From: Sphingopyxis macrogoltabida
GTDB lineage: Bacteria > Pseudomonadota > Alphaproteobacteria > Sphingomonadales > Sphingomonadaceae
Assembly (NCBI RefSeq): GCF_001314325.1
Contig: NZ_CP009429.1
Coordinates: 372,501 to 436,500 of the forward strand
DNA: 64,000 bases
Direction: 5' to 3'
Shown one piece after another: positions 8,863-16,579 of this stretch. The notes beneath the pieces were generated by a model. It saw only the letters and a program-made list of their open reading frames with translations. It was not told the origin of the DNA and searched no databases. Position 1 is the stretch's first letter; each line of letters begins with the position of its first letter. The translations under genes were made by a program, and so were the position numbers.

Positions 8863-8887
8863 AACGACAGAAAGGGCGTCGGGTTCC
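8863..8887 (-). promoter_or_regulatory. EcfG-dependent promoter of nepR-ecfG
   Basis: On the minus strand GGAAC (8887-8883) is followed, after 16 bases, by CGTT (8866-8863). This is an exact match to the GGAAC-N16-CGTT pattern known for EcfG/SigT-type sigma factors, and points to autoregulation. The -10 element lies 8 bases from the nepR ATG. Confidence 0.8.
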
Positions 8888-9023
8888 CGCGACTTTTTCT
8901 TTTTGCGACGAAAGCGTTGCCAAGAAACAACAGTTTGCCTAATTCAGGGCGAAGCAGGCGATCAGGCCTGCGGCGAGGGGTCGCCAATTTTTCCTGCCGC
9001 GGGGCAGGATAGGGGATCGTCGC

Positions 9024-9464
9024 TTGCTTTCGGTCATCTATGTCAGCGTTGCCGATCCGCTGATCGGCACAGAGGATATTGCCGCACTTGTCGGAGACGC
9101 CCAGCGCAACAATGCGCGCGACGGGCTAACGGGCGCGCTGATCTATAACGGCCATAATTTCATGCAGCTTCTGGAAGGGCCCGCCGACAAGGTCGAGGCA
9201 TGCCTCGGGGCGATTCGCGGCGACGCGCGCCACAGCGGGATGGTCGAGATCCGCCGGCGTCCCGTCGACGGTCGCGACTTCGCCGAGTGGTCGATGCTCT
9301 ACAGCGGGGATTTTCATGGTCATGACGACGCGTTGCACCGGCTCGCCGCTGGTGCGGGGCTCGATCCGCAGGACGAACGGATGATGAGCAATTTCATGGC
9401 GCTTGGGCGGCGCGGCGGCGATGGCGACGGCGGTTCCGGTTGCATCGATGGCGCGAGGCGCTAA
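9024..9464 (+). CDS. BLUF-domain blue-light sensor protein
   Basis: A 146-residue protein consisting of a BLUF (FAD-binding blue light) domain plus a glycine-rich tail. The flavin-site residues Y6, N30 and Q48 keep the spacing known from AppA (Y21, N45, Q63), and the W-S-M motif of the fifth strand follows near residue 90. There is no EAL or GGDEF output domain, so it must signal by protein contact. The start is a TTG with an AGGGG ribosome site. It sits divergently from nepR-ecfG, and its TAA stop is followed in the same reading frame by the second EcfG-like sigma factor, which suggests light input into the stress response (inference). Confidence 0.88.
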   Translation: MLSVIYVSVADPLIGTEDIAALVGDAQRNNARDGLTGALIYNGHNFMQLLEGPADKVEACLGAIRGDARHSGMVEIRRRPVDGRDFAEWSMLYSGDFHGHDDALHRLAAGAGLDPQDERMMSNFMALGRRGGDGDGGSGCIDGARR

Positions 9465-9569
9465 GCCGGACAGGCATTTCCTCGAAACAGATCGAACAAA
9501 GGCAAAATTATCAACGATATAACGCCTCAGCCGCTGGATGACGACAGCTTCAAGCGCGAGCTGGCGGCG

Positions 9570-10124
9570 ATGCTGCCGCATTTGCGTGCGTTCGGCCGCA
9601 GCTTGACCGGCAACGCCGATCTGGCGGACGATCTGGTGCAGGAAACGATGCTGAAGGCCTGGAAAGCGCGCGCGCAATATATTCCCGGGCCTGCGAGCAT
9701 GAAAAGCTGGGCCTTCGTCATTTTGCGCAACTGTTTCCTGTCGCAGATGCGGCGCAAGAAATTCACCGCCGATTATGACGAAATGGCGGCCGAACGGATG
9801 CTGGTCGCGCCCGACGACCAGGACGACAGCCTGCATCTCGCCGATGTCCAGCGCGCGCTGCTGATGCTGCCCGTCGACCAGCGCGAGGCGCTGGTGCTGA
9901 TCGGCGCCGGCGGTCTCAGCTATGAAGAAGGCGCCGAGATTTGCGGCTGCGCGGTAGGGACGATGAAAAGCCGGGTGTCGCGGGCGCGCACCGCGCTGCA
10001 CGCCATCCTCGAAAGCGGCACGATGCCGCTGCGCAGCGGCGACGTGCTGCCGTCAAGCGACGTCTTTCGCGCGATCATGGACGACGTCGACCACCTGACC
10101 GCGAACGGCCCGGCCGGCGACTGA
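9570..10124 (+). CDS. Second EcfG-like sigma factor (start codon unresolved)
   Basis: A 184-residue product (from ATG 9570) clearly paralogous to the EcfG at 7950-8600: L-T-G-N-A-D-L-A-D-D-L-V-Q-E-T-M in region 2 and L-S-Y-E-E-G-A-E-I-C-G-C-A-V-G-T-M-K-S-R in region 4. Similarity to EcfG begins about ten codons before ATG 9570 (D-S-F-K-R-E-L-A-A), yet no ATG, GTG or TTG exists between the BLUF stop at 9462 and 9570. ATT 9507 lies four bases after AAAGG and would give 205 residues. The given start is simply the first ordinary one. Multiple EcfG copies under one NepR/PhyR switch are known in this order. Confidence 0.85.
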   Translation: MLPHLRAFGRSLTGNADLADDLVQETMLKAWKARAQYIPGPASMKSWAFVILRNCFLSQMRRKKFTADYDEMAAERMLVAPDDQDDSLHLADVQRALLMLPVDQREALVLIGAGGLSYEEGAEICGCAVGTMKSRVSRARTALHAILESGTMPLRSGDVLPSSDVFRAIMDDVDHLTANGPAGD

Positions 10125-10176
10125 GTTTCTTTAGCTGGAATGGCGATTGGCGGCCGTTAACCGACTTCTCTCTTAT

Positions 10177-10250
10177 CGTCACCCCGGACTTGATCCGGGG
10201 TCCATGACTTCGGCGCCAAAGTGGATCCCGGATCAAGTCCGGGGTGACGA
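10177..10250. repeat. Palindromic REP-like element, copy 2
   Basis: This carries the same inverted unit as 4016-4090 (first half ends in cttgatccggggtcca, second half begins tggatcccggatcaagtcc). It lies in the 204-base space between the convergent second sigma gene and phyR. Nothing else was recognised in that space. Confidence 0.85.
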
Positions 10251-10328
10251 AAATGGGTGGAGCTACGTCCGCTCCCCACCCCGAAGCCGACTTGACTTCG
10301 GAGCAGGCTGATACCGTCCGAAGCCCGA

Positions 10329-11129
10329 TCAGGCCGCGAGCTGCGGGGTGAACAGCAGGCTCTGGCTGATCGCCGCGCGGACGGTATTTTCGCGGAACGG
10401 CTTCGAGATCAGGAAGGTCGGCTCGACGCGGTGGCCGGTGAGCAGGCGCTCGGGAAAGGCGGTGATGAAGATCGCCGGCACCGGCGCGCGTGCCAATATA
10501 TCCTGTACCGCGTCGATCCCCGACGATCCGTCGGCGAGCTGGATGTCGGCGAGGACGAGCCCGGCATCGGTCGCCTCGAATGCCGCGACGGCATCCTCAT
10601 GCGTGGTCGCGATGCCCGCGACGTCGTGACCAAGCCCGCGGACGATCGATTCGAGTTCCATCGCGATCAGCGGTTCGTCCTCGATGATCAGCACCGACGT
10701 ACGCGATTCGCGGTCGATCTCGCCCACCGCATCGGCGAGCAACGTTTCGACCGTGTCGTTGTCGGCGCCGGTAATGATCGCCGTTTCCTCGACCGAGAAG
10801 CCTTCGAGCGCGGTGAGGAGGAGCATCTGGCGGCCGAGCGGGGTGATCGCCGCGAGGCGGCGGTTGGCGTTGCGGACGAGCATATCCTCTTCATCGTCGC
10901 CTTCGCCGTCGTCAATATAGGCGCTTTCCCAGATGCGGTGGAAGTTGCGGTAGAGATCGATCCGCGTGCCGTTGCCGGCGCTGAATTCGTCGGGCGCGGC
11001 GACGATCACCTCCAGCGTCGTGTGGACGAAATTGTCGCCATGCTGCTGGCTGCCGGTCAGTGCGCGCGCATAGCGGCGCAGGAACGGCAGGTGTCCGCGG
11101 ATTTCTTCGCCCAATGTCATGATCGTCAT
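10329..11129 (-). CDS. phyR: Response regulator PhyR (anti-anti-sigma factor)
   Basis: A 266-residue protein of the PhyR family. The N-terminal half (about residues 1-110) is a sigma-like domain with G-x-L-P-F-L-R-R-Y-A-R-A-L-T-G-S, which mimics EcfG and binds NepR. The C-terminal half is a receiver domain starting at V-L-I-I-E-D-E-P-L, with the phospho-acceptor Asp in V-L-A-D-I-Q-L and the conserved Lys in I-S-K-P-F. Phosphorylation exposes the sigma-like domain and titrates NepR. ATG 11129 has a good AGAGGGAGC ribosome site. It is divergent from the kinase gene. Confidence 0.96.
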   Translation of the reverse strand: MTIMTLGEEIRGHLPFLRRYARALTGSQQHGDNFVHTTLEVIVAAPDEFSAGNGTRIDLYRNFHRIWESAYIDDGEGDDEEDMLVRNANRRLAAITPLGRQMLLLTALEGFSVEETAIITGADNDTVETLLADAVGEIDRESRTSVLIIEDEPLIAMELESIVRGLGHDVAGIATTHEDAVAAFEATDAGLVLADIQLADGSSGIDAVQDILARAPVPAIFITAFPERLLTGHRVEPTFLISKPFRENTVRAAISQSLLFTPQLAA

Positions 11130-11149
11130 GCTCCCTCTTGAACCATGCA

Positions 11150-11174
11150 TACGCGGCGCGGGGGAAGCGGTTCC
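11150..11174 (-). promoter_or_regulatory. Probable EcfG-type promoter of phyR
   Basis: On the minus strand GGAAC (11174-11170) is followed after 16 bases by CGTA (11153-11150), one base off the CGTT element. It ends about 20 bases before the phyR start. The match and the position suggest positive feedback of the stress sigma factor on phyR. Confidence 0.55.
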
Positions 11175-11307
11175 CGTTTTTTGCTGCAACCAGTCGGTCC
11201 GCGATGCGTAGAGTCAGCCGGGACGCGATAAAGCAATGCCGTAAGCAGATGGAAAGGTGCGACTTTCCTGCGTTTTTGGCCTTCAGGCTTTTTTAGGGAC
11301 CAGATTC

Positions 11308-12846
11308 ATGGCAGAGCGCCCCGGGGGACAAATTGGCGAAAAGCCGCCAACCGGCGCAGAGGGGCAAGTCTTGGCAGATGCAGGGGAGGGCGATGCGACG
11401 CAGCGTGAACGGCTGAGGCTCGATACCCTGCGCGAATATCGCCTGATGGATACCCCGCCCGAGCAGGCCTTCGACCGGGTGACCAAGCTCGTCGCCGACC
11501 TTTTCGATGCCCCGATCGCTCTCGTCTCGCTCGTTGACGACTGCCGTCAGTGGTTCAAGTCGGCCTATGGCCTCGACGTCGCCGAAACGTCGCGCGATAT
11601 CAGTTTTTGCCAATATGTCGTCGCCGACGAACAGCCGCTGATCGTCACGGACGTGCTCGGCGATGCGCGGTTTCGCGACAATCCGCTGGTCACCGGCGAC
11701 CCGTTCATCCGCTTCTATGCCGGCGTGCCGCTGCGCGCCTATAATGGCGCGGTGCTCGGAACCCTGTGCGTCATCGACCGCAAGGAACGCGCGATGCTGG
11801 GGCCGACGGACCTGACCCGCCTCGAGGATTTCGCTGCGATCGTCATGGCCGAAGCCGACCTGCGCCGCACCGCGGCCGAGCGCGACGACGCCCGGCACAT
11901 GCTCGAACGCGCGCTCGACTTTTCGGGCATCGCGACCTGGCAATATGATGCCCGCGACGGCAGGATCCGCTGGCGCGGCGCGGTGGCCGAACTCTGGGGC
12001 GGCGACTATCGCGAGGCGCTGACGACGATCGACGGCTTCTTCGAGCGGTTGCACGCCGACGACCGCGAGCAGGTGCGCGCCATTCTGGAAGAATCGGTCG
12101 CGAGCGGCACCCCCTATGCAACCGAATATCGCATCGTCCATCCCGAGCGCGGCGTGCGCTGGGTCGGCGTCCGCGGCGATTGGGACGTCCGCGCGGACGA
12201 GGCGCTGCTCACCGGGGTGAGCATCGACATCACCGAACAGAAGAGCCGGCAGGAAAATGCCAATCTGCTGATGCGCGAACTGCACCACCGGATGCGCAAT
12301 CTCTTTGCGACGGTCAGCGCGATCATCTCGCTCACCCGCCATTCGGCGACCGACGTCGACGATTATGTCGAACGGATCAGCAGCCGCCTCGACGCGCTCA
12401 ACCGGGCGCAGAATGTGCTGCTCGGTGCGAATTTCATGACCGGGTCGATGCACGCGCTGATGCGCGAGGTCGAAGCGGCCTTTCCGCGCATCCGCTGGAC
12501 CGGCCCCGACCTGCTGCTGCCCGAAAATGCCCTTGTCGCGATGGCGCTGCTGTTCAACGAGCTCGCGACCAACGCGGTCAAGCATGGGGCGCTGACCGGC
12601 GACGACGGGCGCGTCGAGGTGAGTTGGACGCAGGACAAGGAAGGCGCCGAACCACGGCTGTTCCGCCTCCACTGGGCGGAGACGGGCGGTATCGCGGAGG
12701 TCGTCGAACCGACCCGCACCAGCTTCGGCACCCTGCTGATCGAGCGCAGTGTGCGCAACAATCTGGGCGGCACGATCGAACGGCGCTGGGAACCCACCGG
12801 GCTGGTCGTCGATATTGCGCTCCCGGCAAAGTGGCGCGACGCCTAA
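11308..12846 (+). CDS. GAF-PAS sensor histidine kinase, HWE family (PhyK-like)
   Basis: A 512-residue soluble kinase with no membrane segment. Residues of about 30-185 form a GAF domain (with F-C-Q-Y-V-V and P-L-R-A-Y-N-G), about 205-315 a PAS/PAC domain with W-V-G-V-R-G and G-V-S-I-D-I-T-E, and the C-terminal part an HWE kinase: R-E-L-H-H-R-M-R-N-L-F with the phospho-His, N-E-L-A-T-N-A-V-K-H-G, and the family's W-A-E. HWE kinases phosphorylate PhyR in related bacteria. It is divergent from phyR, so PhyR is the likely partner. ATG 11308 has AGGGA eight bases upstream. Confidence 0.9.
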   Translation: MAERPGGQIGEKPPTGAEGQVLADAGEGDATQRERLRLDTLREYRLMDTPPEQAFDRVTKLVADLFDAPIALVSLVDDCRQWFKSAYGLDVAETSRDISFCQYVVADEQPLIVTDVLGDARFRDNPLVTGDPFIRFYAGVPLRAYNGAVLGTLCVIDRKERAMLGPTDLTRLEDFAAIVMAEADLRRTAAERDDARHMLERALDFSGIATWQYDARDGRIRWRGAVAELWGGDYREALTTIDGFFERLHADDREQVRAILEESVASGTPYATEYRIVHPERGVRWVGVRGDWDVRADEALLTGVSIDITEQKSRQENANLLMRELHHRMRNLFATVSAIISLTRHSATDVDDYVERISSRLDALNRAQNVLLGANFMTGSMHALMREVEAAFPRIRWTGPDLLLPENALVAMALLFNELATNAVKHGALTGDDGRVEVSWTQDKEGAEPRLFRLHWAETGGIAEVVEPTRTSFGTLLIERSVRNNLGGTIERRWEPTGLVVDIALPAKWRDA

Positions 12847-12891
12847 CCCAGGTTATTTTGTTCTTCCTTTGTTCCATGCTAGACACGGGGC

Positions 12892-14142
12892 ATGTCGACC
12901 AAGCCGATTCTGGAAAAGCTCGCCGTGCTTGCGGACGCGGCCAAATATGACGCGTCGTGCGCGTCCTCGGGAACGGTGACGCGCGACTCGACGGGCACGA
13001 AAGGGATCGGTTCGACCGAGGGCATGGGCATTTGCCACAGCTATGCTCCCGACGGGCGCTGTATCTCGCTGCTCAAGATCCTGCTCACCAATTTCTGCAT
13101 CTACGACTGCCGCTTTTGCATCAACCGGGCGTCGAGCAATGTCGAACGCGCCCGTTTCAGCCCGCAGGAGGTCGTGCGGCTGACGCTCGATTTCTACAAG
13201 CGCAACTATATCGAGGGGCTGTTCCTGTCATCGGGCATCATCCGCTCCGAGGATTATACGATGGAGAAGCTGGTCGAGGTTGCGCGCATTCTGCGCGAGG
13301 AACACCGCTTCCAGGGCTATATTCACTTGAAGACGATCGCGGGGGCGGACCCGGGGCTGATCGCGCTGGCGGGGCTCTATGCCGATCGCCTCTCGACCAA
13401 TGTCGAACTGCCGACCGCGGCCGGCCTCTCGAGTTTTGCGCCGGAGAAGAAACCCGCGACGATCCGCAAGACGATGGCATCGGTGCGCGTCGGTGAATCC
13501 GACGCGATCGACGCGGCGAAGAGCCGGCTGATCGGCAAGGCTAAACCGCCGCGCTTCGCGCCCGCCGGCCAATCGACGCAGATGATCGTCGGCGCCGATG
13601 CCGCGCGCGACGACGATATCTTGCAGACCGCGACGAACCTCTATTCGGGGTACCAGCTCCGCCGCGTCTATTATTCGGCGTACAGCCCGATCCCCGACGC
13701 GAGCAGCGACCTGCCGCCGGTGCGGCCGCCGCTGATGCGCGAGCACCGGCTGTATCAGGCCGACTGGCTGCTGCGCTTTTACGGTTTCGAGCGCGCCGAG
13801 ATCATGGAGGGGGCGAGCGGCGGCATGCTCGATCTGGCGATCGATCCCAAACTCGCCTGGGCGCTCCAGCGGCGCGAAGCCTTTCCGGTCGATATCAACC
13901 GCGCGCCGCGCGAATTGCTGCTGCGCGTGCCGGGGCTGGGAACGAAGGCCGTCGACCGCATCGTCGCGGCGCGGCGGCTGGGCACGCTGCGGCTCGGCGA
14001 CCTCGCCAGACTGACGGCGTCGGTGAAGAAGCTGCTGCCCTTCATCGTCACCCCCGACTGGCGGCCGGGCAAGCTTACCGACAGCGCCGACCTGCGCGCG
14101 CGCTTTGCGCCGCCGGCGGAACAACTGGCGTTGGCGCTGTGA
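12892..14142 (+). CDS. Putative DNA modification/repair radical SAM protein (UDG-linked)
   Basis: A 416-residue radical SAM protein with the 4Fe-4S cysteines C69, C73 and C76 in C-I-Y-D-C-R-F-C, and a helix-hairpin-helix near the C terminus (L-L-R-V-P-G-L-G-T-K-A-V-D) that suggests DNA binding. It matches the conserved family always found next to a UDG-like partner and described as a putative DNA modification/repair radical SAM protein; its chemistry is not established. Its stop overlaps the GTG of the next gene, the UdgX fusion, and two more repair genes follow without gaps. It starts 45 bases after the kinase gene. Confidence 0.9.
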   Translation: MSTKPILEKLAVLADAAKYDASCASSGTVTRDSTGTKGIGSTEGMGICHSYAPDGRCISLLKILLTNFCIYDCRFCINRASSNVERARFSPQEVVRLTLDFYKRNYIEGLFLSSGIIRSEDYTMEKLVEVARILREEHRFQGYIHLKTIAGADPGLIALAGLYADRLSTNVELPTAAGLSSFAPEKKPATIRKTMASVRVGESDAIDAAKSRLIGKAKPPRFAPAGQSTQMIVGADAARDDDILQTATNLYSGYQLRRVYYSAYSPIPDASSDLPPVRPPLMREHRLYQADWLLRFYGFERAEIMEGASGGMLDLAIDPKLAWALQRREAFPVDINRAPRELLLRVPGLGTKAVDRIVAARRLGTLRLGDLARLTASVKKLLPFIVTPDWRPGKLTDSADLRARFAPPAEQLALAL

Positions 14143-15566
14143 GGGAGGTGGTCCTGAAGGAGCCAAGCGATTTCGCCGAATGGCGGCGCGCGGCGCGCGG
14201 GCTGCTCGCAGGCGGTGTGGCGCCGGAAGAGGTGAGCTGGCGCGGCAGCGCGGAGGGTGCGTCGCTGTTCGGCGATGCGATTGCCGCGGCGCCCGTGGGG
14301 CAGCTCAGCCTGCCGCGCGAGCTGGTCGAGATCGCCGAACGCGTCATCTGTCACCGAGATCCGGAAGTGCCGGCGCGGCTTTACCGGCTCGTCTGGCGCG
14401 TGTTGCACGACCGGCATCTGCTCGCGCGCACGACCGACGCCGAGGTCGACTGGCTCCGAAAAGCCGACAAGGCGATCCGCCGCGACGTCCACAAGATGCA
14501 TGCCTTCGTCCGCTTCCGGCGGCTGGGCGAGGAGGCGGGGCGCGAAAGCTTTGCGGCGTGGTTTGAGCCGACGCATCGTATCTTGCGCCTGACCGCGCCT
14601 TTCTTTCAGCGGCGCTTTTACGGAATGGACTGGGCGATCGTGACCCCCGATGCGCGCGCGATCTGGCAAGGCGAGACGCTGAGCTACGGCCCGGGCGGGA
14701 CGAGGGACGAGGTGCCCGACAGCGATGTCGTCGAGGACCAGTGGCGCACCTATTATGGCGCCATCTTCAACCCGGCGCGGGTGAAGATCGACGCGATGCG
14801 CGCCGAGATGCCAAAGAAATACTGGAAAAACCTGCCCGAAGCGCAGGATATCGCGCCGCTGCTCGCGGGCGCCGAAGCGCGGGTGGAACGCATGCGCGAG
14901 GCCGCCGTTTCGCTTGCGAACCCCTTGACCGATAAATGGCGGACGCGCGTGCCCGATGAATTGCTCCTCGACGACGATGTGAAGACGCTCGGCGACGTCG
15001 CGCGCGCGGTCGATCGCTGCACGCGCTGCCCGCTCTATTGCAACGCGACCCAGGGTGTGGCGGGCGAGGGGCCACAGGCGGCGCGCATCATGCTCGTCGG
15101 CGAACAGCCGGGCGATCAGGAGGATCTGCAGGGGCGGCCCTTCGTCGGGCCGGCGGGGCAGGTGTTGGACGCAGCGCTGGAAGAAGCGGGGCTCGACCGC
15201 ACGCGCTTGTTCCTGACCAACGCGGTCAAGCATTTCAAGTTCGAGCCGCGCGGCAAAAGGCGGCTGCACCAGAATCCGACGGTGGGCGAGATCGATATCT
15301 GCCGCTGGTGGCTCGACAAGGAGCGCGCGCTGGTGCAGCCCGAGTTGATCGTAACCTTGGGCGCGAGCGCGCTGCGCGGGGTGACGGGCAAGAGTGCGAG
15401 CATCAAGTCGATGCGCGGCGCGGTGCACGAACTGGACGGGGGCACCAAGCTGATCGCGACAATCCATCCGTCCTTCCTGCTGCGCCTGCCCGACCGCGCG
15501 CGCGCCGCCGAGGAACGCGAGATGTTCGTTGCCGATCTGGCGCTGGCGCGGAAACTCGCGGCCTGA
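14139..15566 (+). CDS. udgX: DUF4130 - UdgX fusion (uracil-DNA binding/glycosylase family protein)
   Basis: A 475-residue two-part protein. Residues 1 to about 260 match the DUF4130 family linked to the radical SAM partner (with M-P-K-K-Y-W-K-N-L-P-E). The C-terminal part, from about residue 285, is a UDG-superfamily domain with C-x-x-C-P-L-Y-C cluster cysteines, motif G-E-Q-P-G-D-Q-E-D, and I-H-P-S-F-L-L-R. The loop K373-R-R-L-H377 corresponds to the KRRIH loop of UdgX, whose histidine forms a covalent bond with DNA at uracil sites. GTG 14139 overlaps the radical SAM stop, and the stop overlaps the exonuclease ATG. Covalent capture is inferred from the loop only. Confidence 0.9.
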   Translation: MREVVLKEPSDFAEWRRAARGLLAGGVAPEEVSWRGSAEGASLFGDAIAAAPVGQLSLPRELVEIAERVICHRDPEVPARLYRLVWRVLHDRHLLARTTDAEVDWLRKADKAIRRDVHKMHAFVRFRRLGEEAGRESFAAWFEPTHRILRLTAPFFQRRFYGMDWAIVTPDARAIWQGETLSYGPGGTRDEVPDSDVVEDQWRTYYGAIFNPARVKIDAMRAEMPKKYWKNLPEAQDIAPLLAGAEARVERMREAAVSLANPLTDKWRTRVPDELLLDDDVKTLGDVARAVDRCTRCPLYCNATQGVAGEGPQAARIMLVGEQPGDQEDLQGRPFVGPAGQVLDAALEEAGLDRTRLFLTNAVKHFKFEPRGKRRLHQNPTVGEIDICRWWLDKERALVQPELIVTLGASALRGVTGKSASIKSMRGAVHELDGGTKLIATIHPSFLLRLPDRARAAEEREMFVADLALARKLAA

Positions 15567-16579
15567 TGGTAAAGGCGAAGACCTGGATCGAGCCGCATCC
15601 GGGCGGCATCTATGTGAAGCCCGCCGACCTGTGGATCGACCCCTCGCGCCCCGTCGAGCGCGCGGCGGTGACGCACGGTCACGCCGACCATGCACGCAGC
15701 GGTCATGGCGCGGTGTTTGCTACGCCCGAGACGCTGGCGATCATGGCGCTACGCTATGGCGTCGATGTCGAGGCGAGCCATAACGCCGCCTTTCCCTATG
15801 GCGAGGGTTTCGAGCGCGGCGGGGTGCGCTTCAGCTTTCATCCCGCCGGCCATGTGCTCGGCAGCGCACAGATATTGATGGAATATGCGGGCGAACGGAT
15901 CGTCGTCACCGGCGACTACAAGCGCCGCGCCGATCCGACCTGCGCGCCGTTCGAGGTCGTGCCGTGCGACATCTTCGTCACCGAGGCGACTTTCGGATTG
16001 CCGGTGTTTCGCCACCCGCCGACGGCCGACGAGATCGCCAAGCTGATCGGCGCGGTGCGCGCCGAGCCCGACCGTTCGGTGCTCGTCGGGGCCTATGCGC
16101 TCGGCAAGGCGCAGCGGGTGATCGCCGAGCTGCGCGGCGCGGGGTGGGATGCACCGATCTATATTCACGGTGCACTCGAGAAGATGTGCCAGCTTTATGC
16201 GGCGCACGGTGTCGATCTCGGCGAGCTGCGGCTCGTTTCGGAAACCGACAAGGCCGAGATGGCAGGGCAGATCGTCCTTGCGCCACCCTCGGCGCTGAAC
16301 GACCGCTGGTCGCGGCGGCTGCCCGATCCGGTGACCGCGATGGCGTCGGGCTGGATGCGCGTCCGCCAGCGTGCGCGGCAGCGGATGGTCGAACTGCCGC
16401 TGGTGATTTCGGACCACGCCGACTGGGACGAGCTAACCGCGACGATCGAGAAAGTGAACCCGAAGGAGAGCTGGATCACCCACGGCAGCGAGGACGGTCT
16501 GCTGCGCTGGTGCGAGCTGACGCAGCGCAAGGCGCGCGCGCTGCACCTCGTCGGTCGCGATCTGGAGGAAGAGGCGTGA
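15566..16579 (+). CDS. Ligase-associated DNA exonuclease (metallo-beta-lactamase/beta-CASP-like)
   Basis: A 337-residue metallo-beta-lactamase fold protein with the zinc motif H-G-H-A-D-H near residue 36, a G-D-Y-K-R element, and a C-terminal H-A-D. It belongs to the predicted exonuclease family whose genes sit next to bacterial ATP-dependent DNA ligases. The usual set also includes an Lhr-type helicase and a metallophosphoesterase; neither is present here. Both ends overlap neighbours (TGATG with udgX, GTGA with the ligase), so it is made from one polycistronic message with them. Confidence 0.9.
   Translation: MVKAKTWIEPHPGGIYVKPADLWIDPSRPVERAAVTHGHADHARSGHGAVFATPETLAIMALRYGVDVEASHNAAFPYGEGFERGGVRFSFHPAGHVLGSAQILMEYAGERIVVTGDYKRRADPTCAPFEVVPCDIFVTEATFGLPVFRHPPTADEIAKLIGAVRAEPDRSVLVGAYALGKAQRVIAELRGAGWDAPIYIHGALEKMCQLYAAHGVDLGELRLVSETDKAEMAGQIVLAPPSALNDRWSRRLPDPVTAMASGWMRVRQRARQRMVELPLVISDHADWDELTATIEKVNPKESWITHGSEDGLLRWCELTQRKARALHLVGRDLEEEA

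Noticed and set aside
11250..11290. EcfG promoter before the HWE kinase (GGAAA, 15 bases, CGTT)
   Set aside because: Both the -35 base and the spacer differ from the consensus; too weak to call.
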